Of a stretch of 64,000 bases of DNA, positions 10,528 through 20,351 are shown piece by piece. Location of the stretch: the NCBI RefSeq assembly GCF_016920785.2, contig NW_024609846.1:81601816-81665815 (forward strand), written 5' to 3'. The notes beneath the pieces were generated by a model. The model had not been told where the DNA came from and ran no database searches. It was given only the letters and a program-made list of their open reading frames with translations. How positions within the stretch are numbered: the stretch's first letter is position 1; each line of letters begins with the position of its first letter. This DNA comes from Ixodes scapularis (taxonomy: Eukaryota > Arthropoda > Arachnida > Ixodida > Ixodidae). The position numbers were made by a program, and so were the translations under genes.

Positions 10528-10837
10528 CCGAGAGCAGTCGTTCTTTTCAGCTGCTCTCAGTATTTATCATCAGAAATCAGTTTTTAAAGCTCTTTTACTC
10601 CGCTTCAAGCTGTCCGAGACACAACCGCAAGCACTGGGTCCTTCGCAGCAGGTGAAGTGAATCCGGACCTGGTCAGAACTGTAGTTTTTGGCCTCGGCTG
10701 CCAGGGCAGATTTCCGCCTTATTACCTTGCAGAGCTTTGTGTTCGTCCAAAGCCAGCTGTCCAGCAAGACCATCTTCGCGGTGAGCTAGTCGATTTCTCG
10801 TTTATCTGCAGGAGCCTTCTGAGCAGAGACTAAACTC

Positions 10838-11870
10838 GTGCAGATCATGGCTTCAGCTGTGGAATGCGCTAAGTGCAGCAAAGAAATTCGGAACGTTGGC
10901 AAACACCTGGTTTGTGCTACCTGCAAGAACGCTTTCCATATTACTAAAAACTGCGCAGGCGTTTCTGAATCAACGTTTACCGCCATGAGTCAAATGAAGA
11001 GAGACAATTGGATTTGCAGGTCTTGTCGCAATAATGAGAGCCTCTCAGTTCCGAGCCCAGCGCATTCCAGTGCACCAAATCCATCAAAGGAAACTTTAAG
11101 GGAAGAACTAACATCCATGAACGCAAAACTTGAAGCCTTACTCTCCCTGAAACAGAGCGTCGACTCCTTGGAAGTGCTCCCCGCCAAGCTTGACGAACTC
11201 CTCGCCCTGGGGCCTATTGTTGAGTGCCTCCAGACGACAGTGAAAGACGTCCAAACATCGATTGGTGACTTCTCTGCAAAATATAACTCTCTTTTAACGC
11301 TAGCAACAGCAAATAATCAAACGGTGAAAGCCCTCCAGGCCGAGGTTTCGGATCTCCAAGCCAAGGTACAGTCCCAAGCAACAGAGATCCTAAAAATACG
11401 TACTGAGCAAAATGACAGCGAACAGTACTCGCGTCTTGCTAACATGGAACTGCGCGGGCTGCCGACCTCTCCGGGAGAAAATCTCTCGCGAGTAAGCTGT
11501 CGCTTGCTAAGACATTCCAGTGTTCAGACATTCAGGAAGTACATCGCTTGCCAGGCAGGCGCGACGGGATTGCACCAGTCCTAATCCGATTCTCTTCAGT
11601 CAGTCTGAAGGAAGCCTGGATGGTTGAGCGTGGTGCCCTTCGTTTGCTGAGTCAAACAGGGGGCATCCGACGGCTTTACTTCAATGATAACCTGACCCGA
11701 GCGAACAAGGAGCTGTTTTGGCTAGCAAGACAGAAAGGCAAGACTCAGGGCTACAAATTCGTAAGGGTGAAAAGGGGAAAAATATTTGCCAAGAAGAGTG
11801 AGGGTTCTGACCTCATTCGTATCAACCAGATAACGGACATTGACAGCATTGTATGGGCCCCTAATGAATT
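10838..11870 (+). pseudogene. LINE copy 2 ORF1 (zinc finger + coiled coil), one frameshift
   Basis: Starts MASAVECAKC. Residues 6-66 hold a PHD/RING-like Cys/His cluster (CAKC, CATCKNAFH, CAGV, WICRSCRN). A long heptad-like helical region follows (about 85-195, Leu-rich), then an ELRGLP element and a second domain read in another frame from 11548 (VLIRFSSVSLKEAWMV, LYFNDNLTRANKELFWLARQ, KTQGYKFVRVKRGKIFAKK). This order is typical of ORF1 of arthropod CR1/Jockey-type LINEs and suggests an RNA-binding, multimerising protein. A frameshift near 11490-11550 separates the parts. The downstream frame then runs on into the endonuclease without a stop. Confidence 0.75.
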
Positions 11871-11889
11871 TTGCTCGAAAGTCAGATAT

Positions 11890-13135
11890 TTTCTTAATTT
11901 TTTTGAAGATTCTCTAGACTCATCCTGCACAGTAGTTCATGTTAATATCAGGAGCCTTCGAAAGCATTGGAATGAATTAAAAGTAATATGTAGTGATATC
12001 AACACTTCAATTGACGTTTTTGTTCTTCCCGAAATTAATATTGCAGCAGAAATGACACGTCAGTTTTCTATGCCAGGCTATAACAGTGCATTTACCACTC
12101 GGCCATGTGGCAGAGGGGGTAGGATTGCAGTCTATGTTCGTGACAACTGGTCCATCAATAACCTAACGGTTACATTCAATCACGCCGAATGTGTTACGGT
12201 CAATATCACAAATGAACTTAGCTCTATATGTTTTTTTTAGCAATATATAGGCCTCCATCAGAACACGCGTACGCGATTTTTTGGATGAACTAGATGGTGC
12301 TCTTCGGCAGTTGTCCACTTACGATCAATTATGCATTCTCGGCGATTTTAACATTGACATTTTGACCCCTTCAAAGTCTTCAGTATGCACTTACCTCAAC
12401 ACCCTCTCTGGTAACGGGATTAGGAGCTTGATAAATGCTCCGACCCGTGAAGAAATTCTTTCGGGTCGGTTGGTCGTCTCATGTATAGACCATATCAATC
12501 TCCGAACTTGTTCGCAAAGAGTCCAGTTAATAATTATCACACAGAAACTTGCGGATCATTACTTTATTTCATGTCGGTGGCCCAATGTTAACCCTTCCCC
12601 TCAAAATAGCTTACTGGGCACTAGAACATCTGTTATTGACACCGCTAAATTTGATCGTCTTGTTTCTTCCTGCGACTGGAAGGGGTTTCTTCAATCAGTT
12701 AGTTCCACGGACATATACCAAAAGTTCGCTCATGTCATTAATATGTTTTACGTTCCCTCAAGAAAAGAAATCTGCGTTAAAAGACGTCGGACTAATCACT
12801 ACTGGTTGAATGCAGACATTTTGGCGGCAATAGCGGAAAAGAATAACTTGTGGGCTCGATATAGGCGTTCGCCTAGTAATACTCTACTTAAATCGAACTA
12901 TCAAATTTGTAGAAACATGGTAAATGCTATGATTCGCTCGGAAAAGCGAAAGTATTTTCATAAAAAATTTTCAGAGTCTCGCTCGAACATGACACAGACT
13001 TGGCTTCTCGTCAATAAGTTTCGTGGCAACCCTTCTACAAGTTCTGTTGATAACGTTTTGAAAAAAAAACTTCGGTCTAAATCTTTCAACTGTTGTAAGA
13101 GATTTCAACAGTTTTTTTGCAACGTTTTCTGGTAA
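11890..13135 (+). pseudogene. LINE copy 2 ORF2, endonuclease part (broken)
   Basis: AP-type endonuclease motifs are visible: VVHVNIRSLRKHWNEL near the start, VFVLPEINI (usually ETWL-like), GRGGRIAVYVRDNW, then ILGDFNIDIL and the SCIDHINLR/KLADHYFI region. A stop with a frameshift at 12238-12281 breaks it after NELSSICFF. The second part (12281-13135) continues through the linker and ends at 13135, where another frameshift begins the RT. Confidence 0.75.
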
Positions 13136-14393
13136 AAGCAGAGATTCTTTCATCACTTTCGACAATGTCGTCACAGCTTCTGCTTTTCTTCCACCGCTCA
13201 ATGATGTCGACCTGCACTCGTTCCTGTTTAGTTTCAAGTCCTCCAAATCTGCAGGCATTGACGGCATCCGAGTTTCCTATCTCCGCAGAAATTATGAGGT
13301 TATCAAGCATGTATTGCTTCATATGTTGAATGGCTTTATTGCGAGTTGCGTTCTTCCAGATGAACTCAAAACCGCTATTGTAAGGCCCTTATACAAAGGA
13401 GGTGGAGCGAATAAGATTGAAAATTACCGCCCAATTTCTATATTACCAATTATTGTTCAAATCCTAGAAAAGAAAAACACATATTCCAAGTTATGTCATC
13501 CTTTCTAGACGTGCATAATGTCCTCTCACCAAGTCAGTTTAGTTTTATTCGGGGAAAAGGAACTCAACCTCTGCTGGAAGACTTTTCTGATTTACTCTTT
13601 TCCGGTTTTTAAAGAAATCTTGTTAGCTGTGCCCTTTTTCTTGACGTACAGTAAAACCTCGTTATAACAAAGTTGAAGGAGCGATCGTAATTATTTCGTT
13701 ATAACCATTAGTTTGTTATAGCCAATGTCCATTTCTTCCCTATAAGCAAGCAAGGGGAATTATGATTGCTTTGTTATATCCATTAGTTTGTTATATCCCA
13801 TTTTGTTATAACGAGGTTTTACTGTATCGAAGGCGTTTGATACGGTCAGCCATTCAGTCCTCTTGAGAAAGCTGTATAGCTACGGCTTGCGTGGCCCGTT
13901 TTTTTCTTTTCTGTCCAATTACCTTTTAAATCGCTCACAGCTTGTAATTGCAGCTGAGTCCCGCAGTCCGCAGGGGTGCCCCAGGGCTCAATTTTGTCTC
14001 CACTTCTATTTAATCTGTTTGTTAATGATATTTCAACATTTCTCTCTGAAGCCAAGCTTTATCAATATGCGGACGATACCGTAATAGTCACTCGACATCT
14101 TAATTTCGAAAATGCCGCCCGCTCACTACAGTGTGCTGCGACTACAGTCATGGACTGGTTTCAGCGAAACCTTATGGACGTTAACGTAAATAAGACTAAA
14201 CTTATCTGCTTCCATAATCCCCTTAAATACGTGCGTCTGGATTTCCCTTTTGTTTTACATCACTCAAAATGTGTACCATGCAAGTGTGTTTCATTGGAAT
14301 ATGTTGAATCTGTCAAGTACCTTGGAATTTTATTTGACTGCGGCCTAACTTGGAGTGCTCAATTCGTGTCACTTTGTGCAAAGCTAAGGAGTG
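13136..14393 (+). pseudogene. LINE copy 2 reverse transcriptase, first part (split by MITE, frameshifted)
   Basis: RT pieces in several frames match LINE copy 1: MLHMLNGFIASCVLPDELK with ENYRPISILP (13314-13508), then the MITE inside the first catalytic-Asp motif, then SYGLRGPFFSFLSNYL (13863 on), MPQGSILSPLLFNLFVND and an intact YADD (13976-14473 frame), and KYLGILFDCGLTW. Extra frameshifts lie near 13490 and 13975. The BEL element cuts it at 14393/14399. The 3' remainder is at 21814-22304. Confidence 0.8.
13649..13824. mobile_element. pogo/Tigger-like MITE, 176 bp, TA duplication
   Basis: Perfect 23-bp terminal inverted repeats begin CAGTAAAACCTCGTTATAAC at both ends. TA at 13647-13648 and 13825-13826 is the target duplication. 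The interior has short repeats of GTTATA and CCATTAG and no coding capacity. The insertion lies exactly within the LINE RT A-motif: the sequence on either side continues the same reading frame. CAGT ends with a TA target are typical of the Tc1/mariner superfamily, pogo/Tigger branch. Confidence 0.92.
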
Positions 14394-14398
14394 TAAGT

Positions 14399-14574
14399 TG
14401 TGGAATTCTTAAAGATCTATCAGTGAGACGGTGGACTTTAGCATCAGAAGGTCTATGTGACCGTTGGGTTTAATGGTAAAAAAGAACAACACCCTCATCT
14501 TCCTCTTTCTAAAGTCTCGATCAGTACTTCAATTCCTCGTGCCTTCTTCTTTCTTCTCTTCGACTTCCTCAACA
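14399..14574 (-). repeat. BEL element 3' LTR
   Basis: 176 bp. Read side by side with the LTR at 21633-21808, I saw no difference. It begins and ends TG...CA and contains a pyrimidine-rich CTTCTTCTTTC block on the + strand. A short purine-rich stretch adjoins its inner border on the minus strand, as expected for the polypurine tract. Confidence 0.93.
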
Positions 14575-14906
14575 TCCTCCCAAGCAAGCAAAGCTGAATG
14601 GATTTCAAGTAGATGCAGCTTTTGAACTGGTCTTCGATAAATGTTTCCATCTTTGCCTCTAACGAGACATGCTCTAACACACCCATCTGTTCCAGCGTAG
14701 ACTTCTGTAACTCGGGCGAGCTTCCAAAAATATCTTGGACATTTTTTGTCCTCTAACAGGACTACGTCATCAACTTTCATTTGGACATTTGGGTACTGAT
14801 GAGCCGATCGCAGTTGCAGGATATACTCTTTACTCCACCGATTCCAAAAGTGGTCCATAATCAGTTGTCTATACATCAGCCTCCGAGTGGATTCCCTGTG
14901 AGTCAT
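14529..14906 (-). CDS. BEL pol C-terminal domain (DUF5641-like)
   Basis: 125 residues with HFWNRWSKEYILQLR and VDDVVLLEDK followed by WKLARVTEVYAGTDG and RRPVQKLHLLE. This is the small C-terminal domain that follows the integrase core in BEL/Pao pol. It is detached from the upstream integrase frame only by the 52-bp hairpin insertion at 14925-14976. The frame ends inside the 3' LTR. Confidence 0.8.
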   Translation of the reverse strand: MTHRESTRRLMYRQLIMDHFWNRWSKEYILQLRSAHQYPNVQMKVDDVVLLEDKKCPRYFWKLARVTEVYAGTDGCVRACLVRGKDGNIYRRPVQKLHLLEIHSALLAWEDVEEVEEKKEEGTRN

Positions 14907-14924
14907 GGACTTGGGAAGCTAAGA

Positions 14925-14976
14925 CATAGCCTCCTCTATACGGAGGAGCCATAGCCTCCGTATAGAGGAGGCTATG
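14925..14976. mobile_element. 52-bp hairpin element with 7-bp target duplication
   Basis: Two perfect 22-bp arms (starting CATAGCCTCCTCTATAC) around an 8-bp loop make up the whole insert. It is flanked by GCTAAGA (14918-14924) and GCTGAGA (14977-14983), a 7-bp duplication with one mismatch. It interrupts the BEL pol frame. The same 17-bp ends (one mismatch at one side) bound the 661-bp element at 50827-51487, which has a perfect 7-bp duplication. Confidence 0.85.
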
Positions 14977-15247
14977 GCTGAGAGTATGAGCCGACTTCCG
15001 GAAGAACAATGAGGCTTTGTCCAATCAGAAAATGAGCTGGACTGACGGGTGTCGGCTCCTTGAGGTCGGAGTAAACGTATGTTAATGGTCGGGAATTAAT
15101 AATGGCTTCTGCTTCTACAAGCACCGTTGCTAGCTCTTCAAACTTGAGACTGCTTCTTCCCAAAACTTTCCTTAAAACTACCTTTACTGAGCGAACTAAC
15201 CTTTCCCACCATCCTCCCCACCAGGGAGCGCCTTCAACAATAAATTT
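14977..15247 (-). pseudogene. BEL integrase C-terminal core (after in-frame stop)
   Basis: Continues the integrase frame below the stop codon at 15248-15250. It carries the WWGGWWERLVRSV region and LVEAEAIINSRPLTY with the catalytic-Glu helix, then VSPAHFLIGQ. It ends where the 52-bp hairpin was inserted. The pol is therefore broken here by both a stop and an insertion. Confidence 0.7.
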
Positions 15248-16027
15248 TCATCTAATTCTCCGTTCAGCGAGGTATGACGATAAGTCCGGATGACTCAGGG
15301 AGTTCCAAATTACCCTTAGGTCAGCCGACGCCCTCTTGAAGGAAGTAGCATTGTCAGAGTATATTGTACTTGGTATTCCCCTTCGGGAAATGAACCTTCG
15401 AAATGCGAGAAGAAACGCTTCCGTGGAGAGGTCGCTCGAGAGCTCCAGATGGACAGCTCTTGTTGTCGCGCACGTAAACAAGACAATATACGCCTTAGAG
15501 CTGCTAGTTCCTGCACTGGCTGCCTTCACATATAAAGGTCCTGCGAAGTCAATGCCTGAGATCTCGAACGGCTTTGTAACATTCACTCGTTCCGCTGGAA
15601 GGGGAGCGAACGGCACAAGTGTAGGCTTCGTGCGAAACCTCGAACATAGAAGACAGTTCCGGATAGTCTTCTTAACTACCTGTCGTGCTCGAGGTATCCA
15701 AAATCGCTGTCGGGGGGTGGCCATGGGGCTAGATACTCCTTCATGGCCGACTTGATAATGAGCATCCATAATAATCAGCTCAGTGAGACGATGATCGTTC
15801 GGTAATATGATCGGCTGTGTCACGGAGCTAGGGGCGTTGAATTGTTGCAGCCGCCCCGTTACCTTGAGCGTATTATCATGGTCCAGAAATGGGCGCAGAT
15901 CCGAAAGAAGAGAGGCCGGCTCAATGTCCTGATTGCTAGAAAGCAACTGAATCTCCCTTGAGAAGGCTTGTCCTTGAGCTTGCTTTATCCAATATTGTTC
16001 TGCTGCAGCATATTCTACGGCCTCCAA
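15248..16027 (-). pseudogene. BEL integrase N-terminal part
   Basis: 259 open residues on the minus strand. A zinc-binding HHCC region lies near 95-150 (HYQVGHEGVS ... NCLLCSRF). The integrase core has a first Asp in ISGIDFAGPLY, TCATTRAVHLELSSDL, and a second Asp in YSDNATSF. It is joined to the RNase H-side ORF by a frameshift near 16015-16030, and ends at an in-frame TGA. The third acidic residue lies past that stop, so this copy cannot make a whole integrase without recoding. Confidence 0.8.
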
Positions 16028-18843
16028 TTGGCCACTTGTCTATTTTCTTTAGAACTGCTGTTACGCGCAAACCTCATCACCCAGGCTGTTATTCGAAGCA
16101 CCTTCTGATACCCGTTGTACTTCGTTAGATCAAAAAGTGCGGCCGTTTCTTGACCTTCTGTTTGCAGGTACACCTGGGTCGGTTTCAACTCATTTGTTTC
16201 GAGCTCATTGAGTTCCCCTAATTGAGGTGGGGTTTCCGGCCAGTCATCTGCTCCAGAAATGAGCCATTTCGGCCCTCCCCACCACAAACAGCTATCGCGA
16301 AGAACAGATGGAGATTCTCCTCTTGTCAGCAGGTCTGCTGGGTTAGTCTCTCCCGGGCAATGTCTCCATTTCTCTGGCACGCTCTTAGTTTGAATTTCTA
16401 GAACGCGGTGTTTGACAAATGGCTTCCACCTGCTCGCCGGACCTCTTATCCATTTTAGTACAACTGTCGAATCAGTCCACATGGTGTACGTTTCTTTAAG
16501 CTCTGTGTACGTACAACCTAGGTATTCCAGCAGCCTCGTTCCAATTGTGGCTCCCATGAGCTCCAATCGTGGCAAAGACAATACCTTAAGAGGCGCCACT
16601 CTTGACTTTGCGGTAACTAAGGTAGTCCCAACGTGCCCGCGGTTATCTTCGATTCTTAGATAGGCGCATGCTCCATATGCCTGTGTGCTGGCGTCCACGA
16701 ATATGTGCAACTGGACTTCTTTAAACGTTTTTTTTTGTCCATTCTTAATGTGCCTTGGCACATGTACTGCGTAGATGTTAGGAATGTCTCTGCGCCAGTT
16801 GGACCATTCGACATATAGTTCCTCAGGTATTTCTTCATCCCAATTCACTCCCAGTTTCCATAGTTTCTGGAAGAGGAGCTTAGCTCGTATAGTGAAAGGG
16901 GCAATGAATCCCATGGGATCAAATATTCTTGACACAGCTTGCAGAATGGAACGCTTGGTGTCCACTTTTGTCTGAAAGAACGATGTATGAGAGTCCACCG
17001 AAAACTTGAAACTGGCACTGTCCTTGTCCCAAATCCTTCCCAGCACCTTGGAGATTCTGGACAGCTTAAGGTTCCTGTCTGCCGGTACCGGATCTGCTTC
17101 CGTTTCGTTTATTATGTGCTGCACGTGTTTGTCGTTGGAGGCCCATTTTCTCAAGTTCATGCCCGCATCCTTCATGATAGAGTTAGACGTCTCGTATAGC
17201 GTAATCGCTTCTTCGACCGTGTCGGCCCCCATCAAAATGTCATCGACATAAAAAGAGCTCATCTTTTCAGCAATATTCTTTGTAGCAGCCACATTTTTTA
17301 GGTGGTGTTGAATTGTCCCAGACAATAGAAAAGGACTGGAGGATACCCCGAAAGGGACTCTAGTCATACGCCATTCCTGTAAGTTTTCTAAATCAAATGG
17401 CCCCGTGGGCTCATTGGCAAACCACAGGAATCTGACCGCATCACGGTCTTTTTGACTGATTTTTATCTGAAGGAAAGCCTTTTCAATGTCAGCTGTCAAG
17501 GCGATCGCATACCATCTGAACCGAAGAAGGATCTGGAGGATGTCTGGATTCAAGTTTGGTTCCTTTTCCAGGCAGTCATTGAGAGACTTGCATCCTTTTG
17601 CATGTGACGAAGCGTCGAAGACTACTCGTAGCTTTGTGGTTGTAGACTCCTCCCGGACAACTTTTCGGTGTGGCATGTAATAGGTGCGTTTCTTGTTATC
17701 CCCTTCCAAGTCGGATGGCACCACTTCCGCATGACCTAATTTTATGTACTGACGGATGGTGGTGTCGTACCGATGAAGTAAGCCCTCTTTGGATAAAAGT
17801 CGTCTGAGAAGCGAACGCAAGCGTGAGAGTGCTATGTCTCGATTGTTCTGCAAGGGCTCTGTGCAATCCACCTTCCAAGGAAACGCTACTTCGTACCGTT
17901 GGCCATCTTTGACTATGTTTTCTTCAAAATATGCACAGAGGCTTAGATTGTCGTCCGCAGCTTCCTTAGCCGAAATTCCCATGGCATCCAGCTCCCAGAA
18001 GGCTTTTAGTAATTCGGATGTAATTTCATCCTCTGTCAAAGTTTGGGTGTTCAGTACACATACCATCAAAGTCGATGCGGACGTCAAGATCCCTTTTGGT
18101 ATAGACGGTCCCTGCAAAGTCCAACCTATTTTCGTGTTGACTGCCACCAGCCCCTCGCTTTCCTTACATCTCACGACCTCTCCTGTGAGGATTTTCCAAA
18201 CTTGGTCGGATCCAATAAGTAGGCTAATTCCCGGCGTAACTTGCACTTCTGGAACCACTGTGCCATCTGCTAGATTTCTATTTTGCAGGCGTAAGAACTC
18301 TACAAAACTGTCCTCAGAAATTTGCGCTGCAATGTCCTGGCAAATAACCGGAATGGTTACCGCTTCGATTAAGCACTCGCTATCGTCAAATTGACTCTTG
18401 AGGCGGACCTCCACTACATTGCTATGTTCAAGCTCCTTGCTGGTAGTGCTGCCAAACGTGTTCAGTTTAAGCTTCGTCTTCCGAAGAATCTTGAGATTCA
18501 ATCGCTGCGCCAAGTCTTCTTGAATAAATGATCGCTGACTGCCTCCGTCCAGAATTCCCCTTATATATCGGCCGGTGTCCTTGTTGATGACCCATGCTTT
18601 AAATGTCTGTAGGTGGACTCGATCTCCGATTGTCCGTTGACACGAGTCATCTCTCTTTTCATACGGCTTAGACGAAGACACACAGGCGACTGCTCCTTCT
18701 TTTGTTCGCATGTATGACGGGTCACACATAGTGACGGCATGTCGACCACCGCATGATGAGCAGATCAATCTTTTTCGGCAATCCCTAGCACGATGCCCTT
18801 TTGTAGTACACCGGAAGCATCTCCCATCTCTTCCTAACATCAT
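16015..18843 (-). CDS. BEL gag knuckle-protease-RT-RNase H
   Basis: A 942-residue open frame. Zinc knuckle CFRCTTKGHRARDC lies at 9-22, with CSSCGGRH following. An aspartic protease active site DGGS sits at 99-102 (BEL-type) and SLLIGSDQVW near 207-216. RT includes LRVVFDASSH (405-414), TADIEKAFLQI (450-460), RVPFGVSSSPF and YVDD (532-535). RNase H begins near IFVDASTQAYGACAYL. The listed ATG is simply the first Met after the 1.4-kb insertion. The natural protein continues upstream into gag at 20333-21421, now cut by that insertion. Confidence 0.88.
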   Translation of the reverse strand: MMLGRDGRCFRCTTKGHRARDCRKRLICSSCGGRHAVTMCDPSYMRTKEGAVACVSSSKPYEKRDDSCQRTIGDRVHLQTFKAWVINKDTGRYIRGILDGGSQRSFIQEDLAQRLNLKILRKTKLKLNTFGSTTSKELEHSNVVEVRLKSQFDDSECLIEAVTIPVICQDIAAQISEDSFVEFLRLQNRNLADGTVVPEVQVTPGISLLIGSDQVWKILTGEVVRCKESEGLVAVNTKIGWTLQGPSIPKGILTSASTLMVCVLNTQTLTEDEITSELLKAFWELDAMGISAKEAADDNLSLCAYFEENIVKDGQRYEVAFPWKVDCTEPLQNNRDIALSRLRSLLRRLLSKEGLLHRYDTTIRQYIKLGHAEVVPSDLEGDNKKRTYYMPHRKVVREESTTTKLRVVFDASSHAKGCKSLNDCLEKEPNLNPDILQILLRFRWYAIALTADIEKAFLQIKISQKDRDAVRFLWFANEPTGPFDLENLQEWRMTRVPFGVSSSPFLLSGTIQHHLKNVAATKNIAEKMSSFYVDDILMGADTVEEAITLYETSNSIMKDAGMNLRKWASNDKHVQHIINETEADPVPADRNLKLSRISKVLGRIWDKDSASFKFSVDSHTSFFQTKVDTKRSILQAVSRIFDPMGFIAPFTIRAKLLFQKLWKLGVNWDEEIPEELYVEWSNWRRDIPNIYAVHVPRHIKNGQKKTFKEVQLHIFVDASTQAYGACAYLRIEDNRGHVGTTLVTAKSRVAPLKVLSLPRLELMGATIGTRLLEYLGCTYTELKETYTMWTDSTVVLKWIRGPASRWKPFVKHRVLEIQTKSVPEKWRHCPGETNPADLLTRGESPSVLRDSCLWWGGPKWLISGADDWPETPPQLGELNELETNELKPTQVYLQTEGQETAALFDLTKYNGYQKVLRITAWVMRFARNSSSKENRQVANWRP

Positions 18844-18906
18844 CTTTTTGTTGTATAGCGTCTCCTGAGCATCGCAAAATTGTGTCTCGTGCTTCTTGGA
18901 ATGACA

Positions 18907-20351
18907 CCCAGGCGAAAATTTTCAACTGGGACCAGTTGGTCCCAGTTGGAGTCGTTCAACTGGGACCAGTTGGTCCCAGTTGCAACTGGTTTATGGCACA
19001 ATTCCCAGTTGGAGTTGGTCCCAGCTGGAATTGGTCCCAGTTACAACTGGTCCCAGTTGGAGTTGGTACCAACTCCAGCAACAATGAAACACGGCACAAA
19101 ATGGAAGGTTGACAAGACTTTATTGTCAAAAACTTGGAGAATGAAACTAAATAATAGGTTCGGTGACGTACACGCTCCGGGTTTAGCCACTTGCTCGCGA
19201 CGGTTGAATCGCTTTTTCAGAGGTAGTACTCATGAGATGAAGGAAGATCGGCCGCTGGCGTCTGTTAGTGAAGACGTCCTCAGCTTCTCTTCCCATCGCG
19301 TGAAGAAAGGTGCTCACCCGTGATCCCGCGTTGCGCAGGTGAAGTCCTGATAAGATGCGGTAGCGCTCCCACCTTGCAATCTCTGTCACAACAGTCGAAC
19401 ATTTTCGAGGTAGACCTCCCGCCATTTTCGCCATTGTGCTCTCCGCGGCGTGTTCTCTTCCGTCAGGTCCATGTGCGTCCGGTCTTTCCTGGGTGCCCTC
19501 CGATCGCTGAACTGCATCTTTCCATCCTCGAAGTTCACCGCCGCCACTTTGGTGTTTGTACAGTTAGGTCCAAAGAAGCGCAGCTGTAGTTTTGACATTT
19601 TCATAACGACGCCAACTTGGGCGATGGCGACCCTTCTCTACCGCGTCCGTCCGACTCCGGCGTCAGCATAGGCAGCGCCATCTGTCGACAGCGCGTACCA
19701 CTAATCCGCACCCGCGTGCCACGGCGGCCGGCTAGCTCTGATTAGTCAAAAGATAAATTTATTTATTAAAAGAAAAAAAGTACTGTAGGTATTTAAATAA
19801 ATGTTTTAATATATTTTAATAATGCACTAAAAGTGTAAATGTAGGTGAACACATTTTGTCACTAATTATATTTTCCAATTAAAAAATTATTTAGTTAATT
19901 AAAATTTTTATATTATTTTTATAAATATATAAATGTACCCCAGTAATTAAAAATTCCCTATTTGTATAAATCTAAAAATGTTAGTGTTTTTAGTTTTCTT
20001 AACTTGTCCAAATTGTTGCCCAGTGTGAACTGGGAACGGGAAAGGCATTTGAAGTCCGACTGGGAATCGCTCCAACCAGTTACTTTCCTAACTGGTTCCA
20101 GTGCACTCCATTCCCAACTGGGAGTCAAACCAGTTGACTCCCAACTGGGAATGGTTCAAACCAGTTGACTCCCAACTGGGAATGGTTCAAACCAGTTGAC
20201 CCCTCAGCTGGTCCCAGTTGGACTGCTATTGGTCCCAGTTGATTCCCAGTTGGGACCAGTTAGTCCCAGTTGATTCCCAGTTGGGACCAGTTAGTCCCAG
20301 TTGAAACCAGTTGAGGTGCCAACTGGTCCCAGTTAGAAATTTTCGCCTGGG
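18907..20351. mobile_element. 1.45-kb palindrome-ended DNA element inserted in BEL gag-pol
   Basis: Outer inverted repeats CCCAGGCGAAAATTT stand at both ends. Inside each end is an array of the palindromic unit CAACTGGGACCAGTTG and variants (18924-19075 and about 20024-20335). The 0.95-kb core has a GC-rich half (19100-19740) and a very AT-rich half (19740-20000). Minus-strand frames of 83 and 72 residues (19183-19434, 19386-19604) carry no motif I know. The BEL gag zinc region is cut at this point, so the insert came later than the gag-pol frame. No clear target duplication was found. Superfamily unassigned. Confidence 0.75.

Noticed and set aside
17789..18394. 201-residue + strand frame
   Set aside because: Antisense shadow of BEL pol.
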